Positions 10,288 through 19,467 of a DNA stretch of 64,000 nt are shown here, piece by piece; the first letter of the stretch is position 1, and each line of letters opens with the position of its first letter. Source of the DNA: Mycobacterium sp. GA-1285 (GTDB lineage: Bacteria > Actinomycetota > Actinomycetes > Mycobacteriales > Mycobacteriaceae); the NCBI RefSeq assembly GCF_001499905.1, contig NZ_LQIS01000010.1, positions 62,001 to 126,000 of the forward strand, read 5' to 3'. The notes beneath the pieces were generated by a model. That model was not told the DNA's origin, ran no database searches, and was given only the letters and a program-made list of their open reading frames with translations. The position numbers were made by a program, and so were the translations under genes.

Positions 10288-11100
10288 TCAGAGCAGGCGC
10301 CCCAACCGGTTCAGTTGCAGCGGACGGCCGACTGCGCTCAACTGACCGAGGATGTCCTCGAGCCTCGCCAGCGGCAGGTCCATCCGCCACTCCGCCACCG
10401 AAGCCGACAGCCGTACCACGCCCGGCGCAAAGCTGATTCGGGTGAGCCGGACGCCGTGCGGTAGTTCGGGCAGCCGCACGGGATACGCCGGCGTTCGCGC
10501 GGGCAGCCGACAGCGGGTCCCGCGGAAGGTCAGGCAGCGCGGCTTGAGCCAGAGCGTCGAGCCGTCCAGATGGGCGTCGACCTCGAGGTGGCCGGCCCCT
10601 GGCCGCCGAGCGAGACGCAAACGGGCCACACCGTCGGCGCCAACCGCGCCCGACAGCCGCGGCGCGGCCCAGCGGAACACGTCGTCGAGAACCGGCGCCG
10701 GCACCTCCAACGTCAGCTCGACCGGCGCCGCGACCAGAACCGGTGGTGCCGCCGGCCGTATGTGCACGTTGTGCAACACCGCGGTCGCATGGTCGAACTG
10801 CGCCCCGTTGAACCGGATGTCGCGCGCTGCCAGCCGCACGTCGTTGAGTTGGCCAACCGAGAGTCCCCGGACGTCGAGGCGCGAGTCGAACTCGGTGACC
10901 GTCAGCCTCAGGTCCGCATCGTCGAGCCGGACGCTCATCCGCCTGCCCACCACGAGCCGGCGGACCGTCATGAACAGCGTGCGGTACGCCGCGGCCGCCC
11001 CGGTGCTGACCGGCGTCACCGCGGCCGAGGACCACAACGCGGTCAACATGTCGATGGGCCGGAACGGATCGAATCGGCGCAGAGGTTCCTGGCGCGTCAT
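10288..11100 (-). CDS. DUF2993 / LmeA-like lipid-binding protein
   Basis: 270 residues rich in alternating beta strands (VGQLNDVRLAARDIRFNGAQ, VAAPVELTLEVPAPVLDD), the pattern of the DUF2993 family that includes LmeA, a phospholipid-binding cell-envelope protein of mycobacteria. No cleavable signal peptide is clear; a weakly hydrophobic stretch lies at residues about 20-45. The ATG at the 46-bp divergent gap before the NDH-2-like gene was chosen; a longer frame upstream is antisense to that gene. Assignment to the family is by pattern only. Confidence 0.65.
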   Translation of the reverse strand: MTRQEPLRRFDPFRPIDMLTALWSSAAVTPVSTGAAAAYRTLFMTVRRLVVGRRMSVRLDDADLRLTVTEFDSRLDVRGLSVGQLNDVRLAARDIRFNGAQFDHATAVLHNVHIRPAAPPVLVAAPVELTLEVPAPVLDDVFRWAAPRLSGAVGADGVARLRLARRPGAGHLEVDAHLDGSTLWLKPRCLTFRGTRCRLPARTPAYPVRLPELPHGVRLTRISFAPGVVRLSASVAEWRMDLPLARLEDILGQLSAVGRPLQLNRLGRLL

Positions 11101-11145
11101 GCCTCCAGCATTCCCCGGCGGAGGCGGTTCCGTACAGTCGGGCAC

Positions 11146-12456
11146 ATGACCTCCGTGGTAATCGTCGGCAGCGGGTTCACCGGTTTCGAATGTGCGCGCA
11201 CGTTGGCCAGGAAACTGCGCAAACAGCGTTCGGACGTCGAGATCTCGATCATCTCGCCGGTCGACTACATGTTGTACACACCGCTGCTGCCGGACGTCGC
11301 GGGCGGGCTGGTCGATGCCCGCTTCGTCGCGATCCCGCTGGCCAACGCGTTGCGCGGGGTCCAGGCGATCCGCGGCCGGGTCGACGGCGTCGACTTCGAA
11401 GGACGTACCGTCATGTTCACCGATCCCGAGGAACGGTCGCGTGCTCTGTCGTGGGACCGACTGGTGTTGACCCCCGGTTCGGTCACCCGGTTGTTCGACG
11501 TGCCCGGCCTCGCTGAGCACGCGCGCGGTCTCAAGTCGACCGCAGAAGCGCTGTACCTGCGCGATCACGTGCTCGAGCAACTCGAGCTGGCCGACGTCGA
11601 CGACGATGCCGGCCGCCGTCAGGCGCGGCGCACGATCGTCGTGGTCGGCGCGTCGTACTCGGGTACGGAACTGGCGGTGCAGCTGCGGGCGCTGGCCGAC
11701 TCGGCCGCCAATCAGATGGGCTTCGACCCGAGCGAGGTGAAGTTCCTACTGCTCGACCTCGCCGAGCAGGTGATGCCGGAAGTCGGGGAGAAGCTGGGCG
11801 CCGCGGCGCAGCGCGTGCTCAAGTCGCGCGGCATCGACGTTCGGCTGGGCGTCACGCTCAAGGAAGTGCACGCCGAACACGTTGTGCTCAGCGATGATTC
11901 GTTGGTCCGCACTCATACCGTCGCGTGGGTGACCGGCGTGACCGGTGCGCCGCTGATCGAAAGCCTCGGGCTGCCGACCGAGCGGGGCCGCTTGAAAGTG
12001 ACCACAGAACTCGAGGTTCCCGGCCATCCCGGGGTGTTCGCCGCAGGCGATGCCGCCGCTGTGCCCGATATCACACAGCCCGGCGAGATCACGCCGCCGA
12101 CCGCGCAGCACGCCACCCGACAGGGAAAGGTGTTGGCGCACAACGTCGCAGCCAGCCTCGGTGTAGGCAAACCGAAGCGTTACAAGCACCGCAACATGGG
12201 CCTGGTCGTCGACCTCGGCCCGCGATACGCCGTGGCCAATCCGCTCAACATCCAGTTGTCCGGCTTCCCCGCCAAGGTGGTGACCCGCGCCTACCATGTG
12301 TACGCGATTCCGCGGTTCGTCAACCGCTGGGCGGTGGCGCTGGCCTACCTGACCGATCTGTTCTTCGACCGGTCCGTGGTCTCGTTCGGGCTGTCGACGC
12401 AGGAGGACGCGCAGTTCTCGGCCAGCGAGGGCATTCCGACGCCTAAAGCGGGCTGA
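11146..12456 (+). CDS. Type II NADH dehydrogenase-like FAD oxidoreductase
   Basis: 436 residues with the two-dinucleotide-fold architecture of NDH-2/sulfide:quinone reductases. The FAD motif GSGFTGFECA is at residues 8-17, the NAD motif VVVGASYSGTELA in the middle, and the second FAD motif GVFAAGDAA near 300. The C-terminal part (HVYAIPRFVNRWAVALAYL) is amphipathic and hydrophobic, as expected for monotopic membrane attachment. It is probably the counterpart of M. tuberculosis Rv1812c and may pass electrons to the quinone pool. TACAGT lies 7 nt before the ATG with no ribosome site, so the mRNA is probably leaderless. The upstream open frame is antisense to the DUF2993-like gene. Confidence 0.88.
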   Translation: MTSVVIVGSGFTGFECARTLARKLRKQRSDVEISIISPVDYMLYTPLLPDVAGGLVDARFVAIPLANALRGVQAIRGRVDGVDFEGRTVMFTDPEERSRALSWDRLVLTPGSVTRLFDVPGLAEHARGLKSTAEALYLRDHVLEQLELADVDDDAGRRQARRTIVVVGASYSGTELAVQLRALADSAANQMGFDPSEVKFLLLDLAEQVMPEVGEKLGAAAQRVLKSRGIDVRLGVTLKEVHAEHVVLSDDSLVRTHTVAWVTGVTGAPLIESLGLPTERGRLKVTTELEVPGHPGVFAAGDAAAVPDITQPGEITPPTAQHATRQGKVLAHNVAASLGVGKPKRYKHRNMGLVVDLGPRYAVANPLNIQLSGFPAKVVTRAYHVYAIPRFVNRWAVALAYLTDLFFDRSVVSFGLSTQEDAQFSASEGIPTPKAG

Positions 12457-12489
12457 TTCAAACCGGTTGAACCGGGGAACTGTGTCGGC

Positions 12490-12681
12490 ATGGCTACTTA
12501 TCGCGTGCTCAATCCCAAGGGCGAGGTCGTCGACACCAAGGACATCGAAAGCGCCGACGACGCCCACGCCTGGTTCGTCGACCAGAAGGCGGACCCCGAG
12601 CTCGGGTGGCGCATGGAGGTCAAGACCGACGACGGGGAATGGGACTTCTTCGACAGCAGCGAGGGCGACCGCAAATACTGA
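12490..12681 (+). CDS. Small conserved hypothetical protein, 63 aa
   Basis: A compact polar protein (MATYRVLNPKGEVVDTKDIE at the start, GWRMEVKTDDGEWDFFD near the end) whose strand-helix-strand pattern and Trp content look like a small folded domain rather than a spurious frame. It follows the NDH-2-like gene by 33 bases on the same strand and could be cotranscribed. Function unknown. Confidence 0.7.
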   Translation: MATYRVLNPKGEVVDTKDIESADDAHAWFVDQKADPELGWRMEVKTDDGEWDFFDSSEGDRKY

Positions 12682-12793
12682 CGCTTTCCATGCCGCGTGT
12701 GCCCACACACCGGCCGCGAGTGACCGGTTTTGTACACCCAGATACGGCGTGTCGCGGGACAGACGCGGTCTCTCGCGGTAGGGAAGGGAAGGC

Positions 12794-13279
12794 GTGGCGA
12801 AGCTGAGTGCGGGGCTGCTGCTCTACCGGGTGGATGAGGGTGTGGTCGAGGTGCTCATCGGCCACCCGGGCGGACCGTTCTGGGCGCGCAAGGACGAAGG
12901 GGCCTGGTCGATCCCCAAGGGCGAATACGACGAGGGCGAGGATCCGTGGGCGGTCGCGCGCCGCGAATTCGAAGAGGAAGTCGGCAAGCCGCCGCCGGAA
13001 GGCCCCCGCATCGAGTTCGCACCCGTTAAACAGCCCGGCGGCAAGATCGTCACCGCCTTCGCGGTGCGCGGCGACCTCGACCTGGACGGCACCTTCTCCA
13101 ACACGTTCACCATGGAGTGGCCGAAAGGGTCGGGCACGTTCAGGGAATTCCCCGAAATCGACCGCCTCGATTGGTTTTCCGTGGCTGAGGCTCGGTCCAA
13201 GCTGTTGAAGGGTCAGCGGATCCTGCTGGACCGTCTGACGGCGGCAATCTCAGACGGCGAACCGGCCGGGTCTCGATAG
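12794..13279 (+). CDS. NUDIX hydrolase
   Basis: 161 residues. The NUDIX box G-x5-E-x7-R-E-x2-E-E-x-G is complete (GEYDEGEDPWAVARREFEEE then VG, residues about 45-66), giving the Mg2+-binding helix that hydrolyses nucleoside diphosphates linked to another moiety. WSIPKGEYDEGE is typical of the subgroup near diadenosine-polyphosphate hydrolases. The GTG start has a GGGAAGGGAAG ribosome site. Its last 140 bases overlap the convergent SnoaL-like gene. Substrate not predictable. Confidence 0.9.
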   Translation: MAKLSAGLLLYRVDEGVVEVLIGHPGGPFWARKDEGAWSIPKGEYDEGEDPWAVARREFEEEVGKPPPEGPRIEFAPVKQPGGKIVTAFAVRGDLDLDGTFSNTFTMEWPKGSGTFREFPEIDRLDWFSVAEARSKLLKGQRILLDRLTAAISDGEPAGSR

Positions 13280-13700
13280 CGTTGATCGTCAGCGCGCGAC
13301 CGTGAATCCGCCAGCCCGCCCGTGTCCGCAGATACTCGTCGTCATAGCGCAGATGCCAAACCAGATCGGACGCCTGACCGTCGCTGACAGTCCAATGGTG
13401 GGCGATGCAGGTGATCCGTCCGAGCGCGTAGTCGGCTTCATCGGCCGCGGCGTACACCTCGCCGACGATCGCGTGTTCGGTCCCCGCGACAGCGGCCAGT
13501 GCGGCCATCGCCGCCCGCACGCCGTCGCGGCCGTGGTGGCGACGAACCGGCTCCAACGTCCGCGGCGGGTCCGGCAGCCGCAGCTCGGCGTTCTCGGTGA
13601 ACAGTTCGGCGACGTCGTCGAAGCGGCGGTCGTCGACGGCTGCGGCGTAGACGTGCACCAGGTCGGCCACCGCCAGTCGGTCCGCGGTACTCAGTCTCAT
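13140..13700 (-). CDS. SnoaL-like domain protein
   Basis: 186 residues. The first 145 form a SnoaL_4/NTF2-like domain (LVHVYAAAVDDRRFDDVAELF at the start, then YDDEYLRTRAGWRIHGRAL). The last 40 residues are basic and low-complexity, and lie antisense to the NUDIX gene. This tail may be a by-product of the missing stop codon rather than a functional domain. It begins 7 bases after the LLM-class gene and is the last gene of the minus-strand operon that starts at 18096. Enzymatic role unknown. Confidence 0.75.
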   Translation of the reverse strand: MRLSTADRLAVADLVHVYAAAVDDRRFDDVAELFTENAELRLPDPPRTLEPVRRHHGRDGVRAAMAALAAVAGTEHAIVGEVYAAADEADYALGRITCIAHHWTVSDGQASDLVWHLRYDDEYLRTRAGWRIHGRALTINAIETRPVRRLRLPPSDGPAGSADPSTAWTEPQPRKTNRGGRFRGIP

Positions 13701-13707
13701 CTGGGCC

Positions 13708-14595
13708 TCATCCGGGCCTCACGGAGCCAAGCTCCAGCCGCTGCGCGCACGCCGAAAGCACGTCGCGCGCTTCGTCGATATCGACCCTCGGCGGCATGGC
13801 CAGAATCAGGCGGTCCGCACCGAGGGCCTCCAGTTTGGCCGCCCGCTCACCGTCGATCTTGGTGACCAGGTGGCCGAGCGAGAGTTCCAGCGCATCGGGA
13901 TCGCGCCCACACCGTTCGGCCTCGTCGCGCATCAGCGACACCAGTTCGGCCAGTTCGGCACCGCCGACGCCGAGCGGCTGAAACCCGTCGCCGAGCCTGC
14001 CGGCCCGCCTCGCCGCTGCCGTGCTGTGCCCGCCGATGTGAATCGGTATGTGCGCCAGAGGTTTCGGATAACACATCGCGTTGTCGAAGTGGAAGAACTC
14101 GCCGTGGAAGTCGGCTCCCTCGGGACGGTCCTCCCACAGCAGCCGCAGCACGGCGAGTTGCTCGTCGGCGCGCCGGCCCCGGCTGCCGAAGTCGGCTCCA
14201 CACGCCTCGATCTCCTCTTTGAGCCAGCCTGTGCCCACGCACAGCCGCAGTCGCCCGCCCGAAAGCGCGTCGAGTGTGGCCACCCGCTTGGCCAGCACCA
14301 CGGGATGATGGTTGGGCAGCACGAGCACACCGGTGGCGAGTCCGAGACGCCGGGTCTGGCCGGCCAGGAAGGCGAGCAGGTCGAGCGGATCGGGCACCGC
14401 GCAGTCGGCGGGCAGTTCGACGCGGCCGGACGCGTCGTAGGGGTAGACGCTGGTGTACCGCGACATCAGGACGGTGTGCTCCACCACGACCAGCGACTCA
14501 AACCCGCAGGCCTCGAGATGCCGCGCGAAGGCGGCCATGAAGGCGGGGTCTGCGGTGACGCCCGCCGCAACCGGCGCGACGACGGCGAATTTCAT
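13708..14595 (-). CDS. LLM-class (F420-dependent-type) oxidoreductase
   Basis: 295-residue luciferase-like TIM-barrel protein. It opens [10 protein letters not shown], contains [37 protein letters not shown] and [18 protein letters not shown] segments, and [13 protein letters not shown] before the C-terminal part. This is the pattern of mycobacterial F420-dependent enzymes (TIGR03619-like group). F420 use is inferred from family and genus. The ATG overlaps the kinase stop codon (ATGA), so the two are translationally coupled. Confidence 0.88.
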   Translation of the reverse strand: MKFAVVAPVAAGVTADPAFMAAFARHLEACGFESLVVVEHTVLMSRYTSVYPYDASGRVELPADCAVPDPLDLLAFLAGQTRRLGLATGVLVLPNHHPVVLAKRVATLDALSGGRLRLCVGTGWLKEEIEACGADFGSRGRRADEQLAVLRLLWEDRPEGADFHGEFFHFDNAMCYPKPLAHIPIHIGGHSTAAARRAGRLGDGFQPLGVGGAELAELVSLMRDEAERCGRDPDALELSLGHLVTKIDGERAAKLEALGADRLILAMPPRVDIDEARDVLSACAQRLELGSVRPG

Positions 14596-16025
14596 GGCAG
14601 CGGCGGCAAACCGTTGCTCTCCCGAATGTCCCTTCGACACTCGCGGCGGGTCTGCCCGGTCTGCTCCATGCACACCCGCACCGGCGATTCCTCGGCCGCC
14701 GGCAAGGGTGGGTCGGTCGCCTCGGTGGTGACCGTCGGGCTCGGAACGTCACCCTCGGTCAATGACCAGATCGTGGCTCCCGTGCTCTGCAGCGTCGAGC
14801 AGTAGGCGGTCGAGCCGTCGGCGGTCTGGGCCGTGCTACCGACGGGAGAGCAATTGGCGCCGATCACCGCGGCGGGCGCTGCGGCCGGCGATGACGACGG
14901 AGTGGTGGCGTCGTCGTCTGTCGTGGTCGGCGCGTCCGAGGCGGTGGTCGTCGGCGGTGGTGGCGGGGGTGCGGGTCGGGCAGGTGACGAGGCGACGGTC
15001 GTCGATGTGGTTGCCGCAGTGGCATGTTCCTCGTCGACGCGGCCGAACTCGAAGGCCGCAACCACGACCGCAACGATCAGCAGCACCCCAAGCAGCAGCG
15101 GCACCAGGATGCCCGGTCGCAGCCACGACCGCTTCGGCCGGGCGGCGGCCATGGCGAGTCGGGTGCTGTCGGGGTCCGATGAGGCGACACCGAGGTGGTG
15201 GCTGAGCGCCCTGGCGAAATCCGCGCACCGCTCGAACCGGTCTTTGGGGTTCTTGGCCAGCGCCTTGGCCAACACGGAGTCAAGATTCGCGAGGTCCGGT
15301 CGGTGGGAGCCGATCGCCGGCGGCGCCGCCGACAGGTGCTGACTGATGACCACGGCGGGGTTCGAATTGCGAAACGGCGGCGAACCGGTCAACAGGTGAA
15401 ATGCTGTGGCGGCCAACGCATATTGGTCTGCCCGGCCGTCGAGCGTCTCGCCCATCAACTGCTCGGGTGCGGCGTAGGACACGGTGCCGACCGTCATGTT
15501 GGTCGCGGTGAGCCCGCTGACGTCATCTGCCCAGCGCGCGATCCCGAAGTCGGCCAACAGGATTCGCTGATCGCCGGTCTCGGGCCGGGCGAGCAGGATA
15601 TTGGCGGGTTTGACGTCGCGGTGCAGCAGGCCGCTCTGGTGGGCGTAGTCGAGGGCGTCGGCGATGGCGGTGACGATCGCGGCGACCTCCCGCGGGGGCA
15701 TGCCGTTGGGATGGTGCTCCTTGAGCAGTTGTGCCGCGTCGGTGCCGTCGACGTAATCCATCGAGATCCAGATCTGGCCGTCGGCCTCGCCGCGGTCGTG
15801 AACCCCGACGATGTGCGGATGCCATAGCGTCGCGGCGATGTCGGCCTCGCGTTGGAACCGTCTGCGGTACTCGTCGTCGGCCGACACCGACGCCGGGAGC
15901 ACCTTGAGCGCGTCGCGGCGGGGCAGGCGCGGATGCTGGGCGAGATACACCTCGCCCATGCCGCCGGAGCCGAGCAGTCGCACGATGGTGTATCCGGCGA
16001 AAGTCGCCCCCTCGGCCAACGGCAT
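14592..16025 (-). CDS. pknF: PknF-type Ser/Thr protein kinase, transmembrane
   Basis: 477 residues, close to the 476 of M. tuberculosis PknF, which it closely resembles from MPLAEG through the Cys-containing C-terminal end (as recalled, not aligned by machine). Kinase domain about 12-275: glycine loop GSGGMGEVY, Lys41, catalytic HRDVKPAN with Asp137, DFG at 159-161, activation-loop Thr173 and Thr175 in GLTATNMT. A single membrane helix lies at about 305-325, then an extracellular Thr/Ser/Pro-rich stalk and a C-terminal domain with four cysteines. In M. tuberculosis pknF neighbours the Rv1747 ABC transporter; here it lies between redox genes. No clear ribosome site precedes the ATG. Confidence 0.93.
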   Translation of the reverse strand: MPLAEGATFAGYTIVRLLGSGGMGEVYLAQHPRLPRRDALKVLPASVSADDEYRRRFQREADIAATLWHPHIVGVHDRGEADGQIWISMDYVDGTDAAQLLKEHHPNGMPPREVAAIVTAIADALDYAHQSGLLHRDVKPANILLARPETGDQRILLADFGIARWADDVSGLTATNMTVGTVSYAAPEQLMGETLDGRADQYALAATAFHLLTGSPPFRNSNPAVVISQHLSAAPPAIGSHRPDLANLDSVLAKALAKNPKDRFERCADFARALSHHLGVASSDPDSTRLAMAAARPKRSWLRPGILVPLLLGVLLIVAVVVAAFEFGRVDEEHATAATTSTTVASSPARPAPPPPPPTTTASDAPTTTDDDATTPSSSPAAAPAAVIGANCSPVGSTAQTADGSTAYCSTLQSTGATIWSLTEGDVPSPTVTTEATDPPLPAAEESPVRVCMEQTGQTRRECRRDIRESNGLPPLP

Positions 16026-16045
16026 GGCCGAATAGTACGAGACAA

Positions 16046-17152
16046 CTACAGATCGAGTGTCAGATGGGAACCCTCGGCGGCGCGGGAGATGCAGATCAGC
16101 ATCAGTCCGTCGTCGCGTTCGGTGTCGGTGAGCAGCGTGTCGCGGTGGTCGACGGCGCCGGCCAGCACCCGGCTGCGACACGTCCCGCAGAAGCCCTGCT
16201 GGCACGAATACGGGGGGTGCACACCGGATCTGCGCAGCGCTGCGAGCAGCGTCTCGTCGGCTCCGACGGCGATGGTCTGGCTTCGTGAGCCCACCGTCAC
16301 CGAGAAGTTCGTGCCGTCCTCGACCGGCGGGGCGGCGAACCGTTCGAAGTGCAGTTCCACGTTGTCGCGACCGGCCAGTCGCTCGCGGATGGCCGTCAAC
16401 ATCGGCGCGGGACCGCACGCGTAGACCGCGGTGCCGTCGGGGCAGTCGCCGAGCAGGTCGTCGGCGCTCGGCAGTCCGTCGACGTCATCGGTGCGGATCT
16501 GAACGCGAGAGCCGAACCGCGCGACCTCGTCGACGAACGGGAGGCTGTCGCGACTGCGCCCGGTGTACACCATCGACCACTCCACACCGAGCGCTTGCGC
16601 GAGACGAAGCATCGGCAGGATCGGGGTGATGCCGATGCCGCCGGCGATGAACCGCAACCGCCGGGTCGGGGAGCCGTAACCGGGAACCGTCAGTGGGAAG
16701 GCGTTGCGGGGCCCGTGCGAGCTGACGGTCGCGCCCGGAGTCAGCGACTGGTGCACCTCGACCGAACCACCGCCGCCGTCAGGGATACGCCGCACCGCGA
16801 TGCGGTAACTGTCGGTGTGCGCGGGGTCGCCGCACAACGAGTACTGCCGCACCAGCCCGCTGGGCAGCGTGATGTCGATGTGTGAGCCGGGATGCCATCG
16901 GGGCAGCGGCGTGCCGTCGGCGGCGACCAGCGTCAGAGCCACGACGTTCTCGTCGCGGGCCACCACCTGTCGGTCGGCGACCCGCAGGAGGAGCGTGCGG
17001 TCCAGCTTCTGGGGAGGTGCGACCTTGCGCACGGCGCCGGCCAGCGCTTCCATCCCGTTGATCACGACGTCGGCGACGCCGATCATCTTGTACCGTCGTC
17101 CCGGCCGCAGCGGATGGGCGGGCAGTTGCCGGTAGCGCTCCCGCAGGCCCAT
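16046..17152 (-). CDS. PDR/VanB-type ferredoxin oxidoreductase
   Basis: 368-residue phthalate-dioxygenase-reductase-like protein. An N-terminal extension of about 45 residues precedes the flavin domain (RQYSLCGDP), then the NAD(P)H domain ([16 protein letters not shown]), then a C-terminal plant-type [2Fe-2S] domain with C-x4-C-x2-C ([12 protein letters not shown]) and the fourth Cys in LICIS. It would pass electrons from NAD(P)H to an oxygenase or the neighbouring di-metal protein. The ATG overlaps the stop of the upstream PF10118-like gene by one base, and the kinase begins 20 bases after its stop. Confidence 0.92.
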   Translation of the reverse strand: MGLRERYRQLPAHPLRPGRRYKMIGVADVVINGMEALAGAVRKVAPPQKLDRTLLLRVADRQVVARDENVVALTLVAADGTPLPRWHPGSHIDITLPSGLVRQYSLCGDPAHTDSYRIAVRRIPDGGGGSVEVHQSLTPGATVSSHGPRNAFPLTVPGYGSPTRRLRFIAGGIGITPILPMLRLAQALGVEWSMVYTGRSRDSLPFVDEVARFGSRVQIRTDDVDGLPSADDLLGDCPDGTAVYACGPAPMLTAIRERLAGRDNVELHFERFAAPPVEDGTNFSVTVGSRSQTIAVGADETLLAALRRSGVHPPYSCQQGFCGTCRSRVLAGAVDHRDTLLTDTERDDGLMLICISRAAEGSHLTLDL

Positions 17153-18096
17153 CAACGGTGCGCGGCGCGCGCGGCGGGTGAGGTGGCCAGGTAGGCCACG
17201 GCCTGGGCGGTCGAGCCCATGTCCTCGGGCGAGTAACCGGGGCGGAAGTAGGACAGCGTGTTCGCCCCGAACAGGGTCCGGAACTTCGGCAGCAGGCCGA
17301 GTTCGGAGTCCCGCATCCGCAGGCGCTGCATCTTCACCCAGCCGATGTCGCTGTTGGGATCGGACTTCAGCAGGTACCAGGTGCCGCGCTGGAAGAAGGT
17401 GAACATCGCCGTCGCGGCGACCGTCATCGCCCGGATCCGGTCCGGATAGCTGTCGTGGAAGTAGACCGCGACGTCGTGGGCGACGCAGCGGTGCTCGACC
17501 TCTTCGCTGCCGTGCCAGCGGAACAAGTCGACGAGGGTGGGGTCCGCGCCGTGGTCGTCCCAGGTGGAGTTCAGCGCGAAGTCGCCGAGCACCGCGGTGT
17601 AGTGCTCGATCGCCGCGATCAGCCACAACCGCTCACACAGGTTGCTCAGGCGCCGCTCGGGGTCGTCGAAATGCTTTGGCGCCAGGACCTTTTCGAACAT
17701 ATAACCGACGAGGTCGAGCATCGGGGTCGGGTCGACCCCGTTGCCGATGAGGAACTCGGAGATCACGTTGTCGTGGGCTGCGGCGTGTGTCGCCTCCTGG
17801 CCGATGAAGCCGCGGATGTCGTCGGCGAGCTTGGCGTCCCGCACCAACGGCAACGCCTCGTTGTAGGTGCGGACGAACCAGTGCTCGGCGGCGGGCAACA
17901 CCACGTTGAACAGGTTGATCATCGTGGAGGCGACCGGATGGCCCGGGATCCACTCGAGGGGGACTCCGGACAGGTCGAAGTGCACCTTGCGGGCCTGGAT
18001 CTGGACGGGACCGGGGTCGACCTCGTGTGCGAAACGTCGTGGCCGCAGTGCCCCAGCCGGCGAATGAGCTTCAGCGCGGGCCGGTGATTGTGCCAT
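17152..18096 (-). CDS. Predicted metal-dependent hydrolase, PF10118-like
   Basis: 314-residue mostly helical protein with Glu/His metal-ligand candidates in four places: AAEHWFVRTYNE, GQEATHAAAHD, IAAIEHYTAV and SEEVEHRCVAHD. This matches the ferritin-like 'predicted metal-dependent hydrolase' family, whose members may really be di-iron enzymes. Coupling (TGATG) to a ferredoxin reductase fits a redox di-iron role better than hydrolysis; that is inference. AAGGAGG precedes the ATG, and this is the first gene of the minus-strand operon 18096 to 13140. Confidence 0.82.
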   Translation of the reverse strand: MAQSPARAEAHSPAGALRPRRFAHEVDPGPVQIQARKVHFDLSGVPLEWIPGHPVASTMINLFNVVLPAAEHWFVRTYNEALPLVRDAKLADDIRGFIGQEATHAAAHDNVISEFLIGNGVDPTPMLDLVGYMFEKVLAPKHFDDPERRLSNLCERLWLIAAIEHYTAVLGDFALNSTWDDHGADPTLVDLFRWHGSEEVEHRCVAHDVAVYFHDSYPDRIRAMTVAATAMFTFFQRGTWYLLKSDPNSDIGWVKMQRLRMRDSELGLLPKFRTLFGANTLSYFRPGYSPEDMGSTAQAVAYLATSPAARAAHR

Positions 18097-18120
18097 CTCG
18101 GCTCCTCCTTCGTGCCGGAC

Positions 18121-18126
18121 AGTCTA
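18121..18126 (-). promoter_or_regulatory. Probable -10 element of the PF10118/reductase/kinase operon
   Basis: Read on the minus strand the hexamer is TAGACT (TANNNT type), 24 bases before the ATG. A start point about 7 bases downstream would leave a short leader holding the AAGGAGG ribosome site. Confidence 0.45.
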
Positions 18127-18183
18127 CGTGCGATAGGTGGGAACGCAGGTTTCAGGTTCGCGGGGTTCGTCTATAACTCGTTC

Positions 18184-19029
18184 ATGGTGGCGATCGACGA
18201 CATTCTGGGATGGGCCAGGCAGCAGGTGGCTGACCGGGTTCCGAGTGCCGATCTGGACCAGCGCGATCCCGACTACATCCGTGAGCAGTTGCCGGGGCTG
18301 TGGCTGCTGGCGTCGTTGTACTTCCGCGCCGACGTCCGCGGTCTCGAGCGCATCCCCGCCGAGGGGCCGGTCCTGTTGGTGGGCAACCACAGCGGTGGAA
18401 ACCTCCCGCCCGACACGTTCGTGTTCACCCTGGCGTTCAGCTCGTACTTCGGCGTCGAGCGGCCCTTCTATCAACTCGCGCACAATCTCGTGGTCTCGAT
18501 GCCGGGGCTGGGATCGCTGCGCAAGTTCGGCACCGTGGCCGCCAATCACGACAACGCCAAGCTGGCGTTGGATTCGGGCGGGGCGCTGCTGGTGTACCCG
18601 GGCGGTGACTACGAGGTGTTCCGGCCGTCGTGGCAGCGCCACGAGGTCGACTTCGGCGGCCGCAAGGGCTACGTGAAGCTCGCCCGCGAGGCCGGTGTGC
18701 CGATCGTGCCGGTGGCCAGCGTGGGCGGTCAGGAGGCGGCGCTGTTCCTCGACCGCGGCCAGTGGTTGGCGCGGCTGCTGATGGTCGACCGGCTGGCCCG
18801 CCTCAAGAGCGTGCCCATACTTGTCGCCCCGCCGTGGGGGCTGACCATCAGCGATTTCATTCCTCGGCTGCCGCTGCCGACGAAGATCGCGATCGAGGTG
18901 CAGGATCCGATCGATGCCGACGACATCGCGGCCAGTGACGACGACGTCATCAACGACAAGGTGTTGAGCAGCCTGCAGGCCGGGGTCGACCGGTTGGCCG
19001 CCGAACGACGCTTCCCGATTCTGGGCTGA
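18184..19029 (+). CDS. Lysophospholipid/glycerol-3-phosphate acyltransferase-like protein
   Basis: 281-residue PlsC-type acyltransferase. The block I region is VGNHSGGNLPPD, in which the usual H-x4-D spacing is stretched, as in many actinobacterial paralogues. The later motif LLVYPGGDYEVF corresponds to the substrate-binding EGT/PEG block. It would acylate a lysolipid or glycolipid at the membrane; substrate unknown. TATAAC lies 7 nt before the ATG and no ribosome site is seen, so a leaderless start is likely. A longer frame upstream was rejected. The next gene starts 3 bases after its stop. Confidence 0.85.
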   Translation: MVAIDDILGWARQQVADRVPSADLDQRDPDYIREQLPGLWLLASLYFRADVRGLERIPAEGPVLLVGNHSGGNLPPDTFVFTLAFSSYFGVERPFYQLAHNLVVSMPGLGSLRKFGTVAANHDNAKLALDSGGALLVYPGGDYEVFRPSWQRHEVDFGGRKGYVKLAREAGVPIVPVASVGGQEAALFLDRGQWLARLLMVDRLARLKSVPILVAPPWGLTISDFIPRLPLPTKIAIEVQDPIDADDIAASDDDVINDKVLSSLQAGVDRLAAERRFPILG

Positions 19030-19032
19030 GAC

Positions 19033-19467
19033 ATGAGAGTTCAACGCCAGTGCGTCATCGACGCCGATCGCGAGCAGGTATGGAAGGTCGTCAGCGACCC
19101 GGCGTGCTATCCGGAGTTCATGGCCAGTCTGGAGCGCTGGGAGATGATGACCGATGCGCCCGCCGGGCTCGGGTCCCGCTACACCGTGCACTGGAAGGTC
19201 GGTTCGGTGCCGATCGGCGGCACGGTGGAGGTCGTCGAGTTCGACGCGCCGCGTGAGGTGTCGTGGATCGGGATCACCGGGGTCTCCCAGCGCGGCCGGT
19301 TCCGCCTGCGCGACACCGGGGACGGGCGCACCAAGGTGACGTTCCGGTTGTCCTACGAGTCCGCGGGCAACCTTTTGGGCCTGATCGCCGACCGGGTGGC
19401 CGCGCGTCAGGTCGGCCGCACGATGAGCCAGACGCTGACCAATCTGCGCCGGATGGTGGAGGGCTGA
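19033..19467 (+). CDS. SRPBCC (polyketide cyclase/dehydrase-like) protein
   Basis: 144-residue START-like fold protein: MRVQRQCVIDADREQVWKVV at the start is the typical first strand and helix, with TVEVVEFDAPREVSWIG in the middle and a long C-terminal helix (GRTMSQTLTNLRRMVEG). Such proteins bind or cyclise hydrophobic ligands. It is only 3 bases downstream of the acyltransferase gene, so a shared lipid-related role is plausible. Its TGA directly abuts the TCA of the convergent gene, forming the palindrome GGGCTGATCAGCCC. Confidence 0.85.
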   Translation: MRVQRQCVIDADREQVWKVVSDPACYPEFMASLERWEMMTDAPAGLGSRYTVHWKVGSVPIGGTVEVVEFDAPREVSWIGITGVSQRGRFRLRDTGDGRTKVTFRLSYESAGNLLGLIADRVAARQVGRTMSQTLTNLRRMVEG

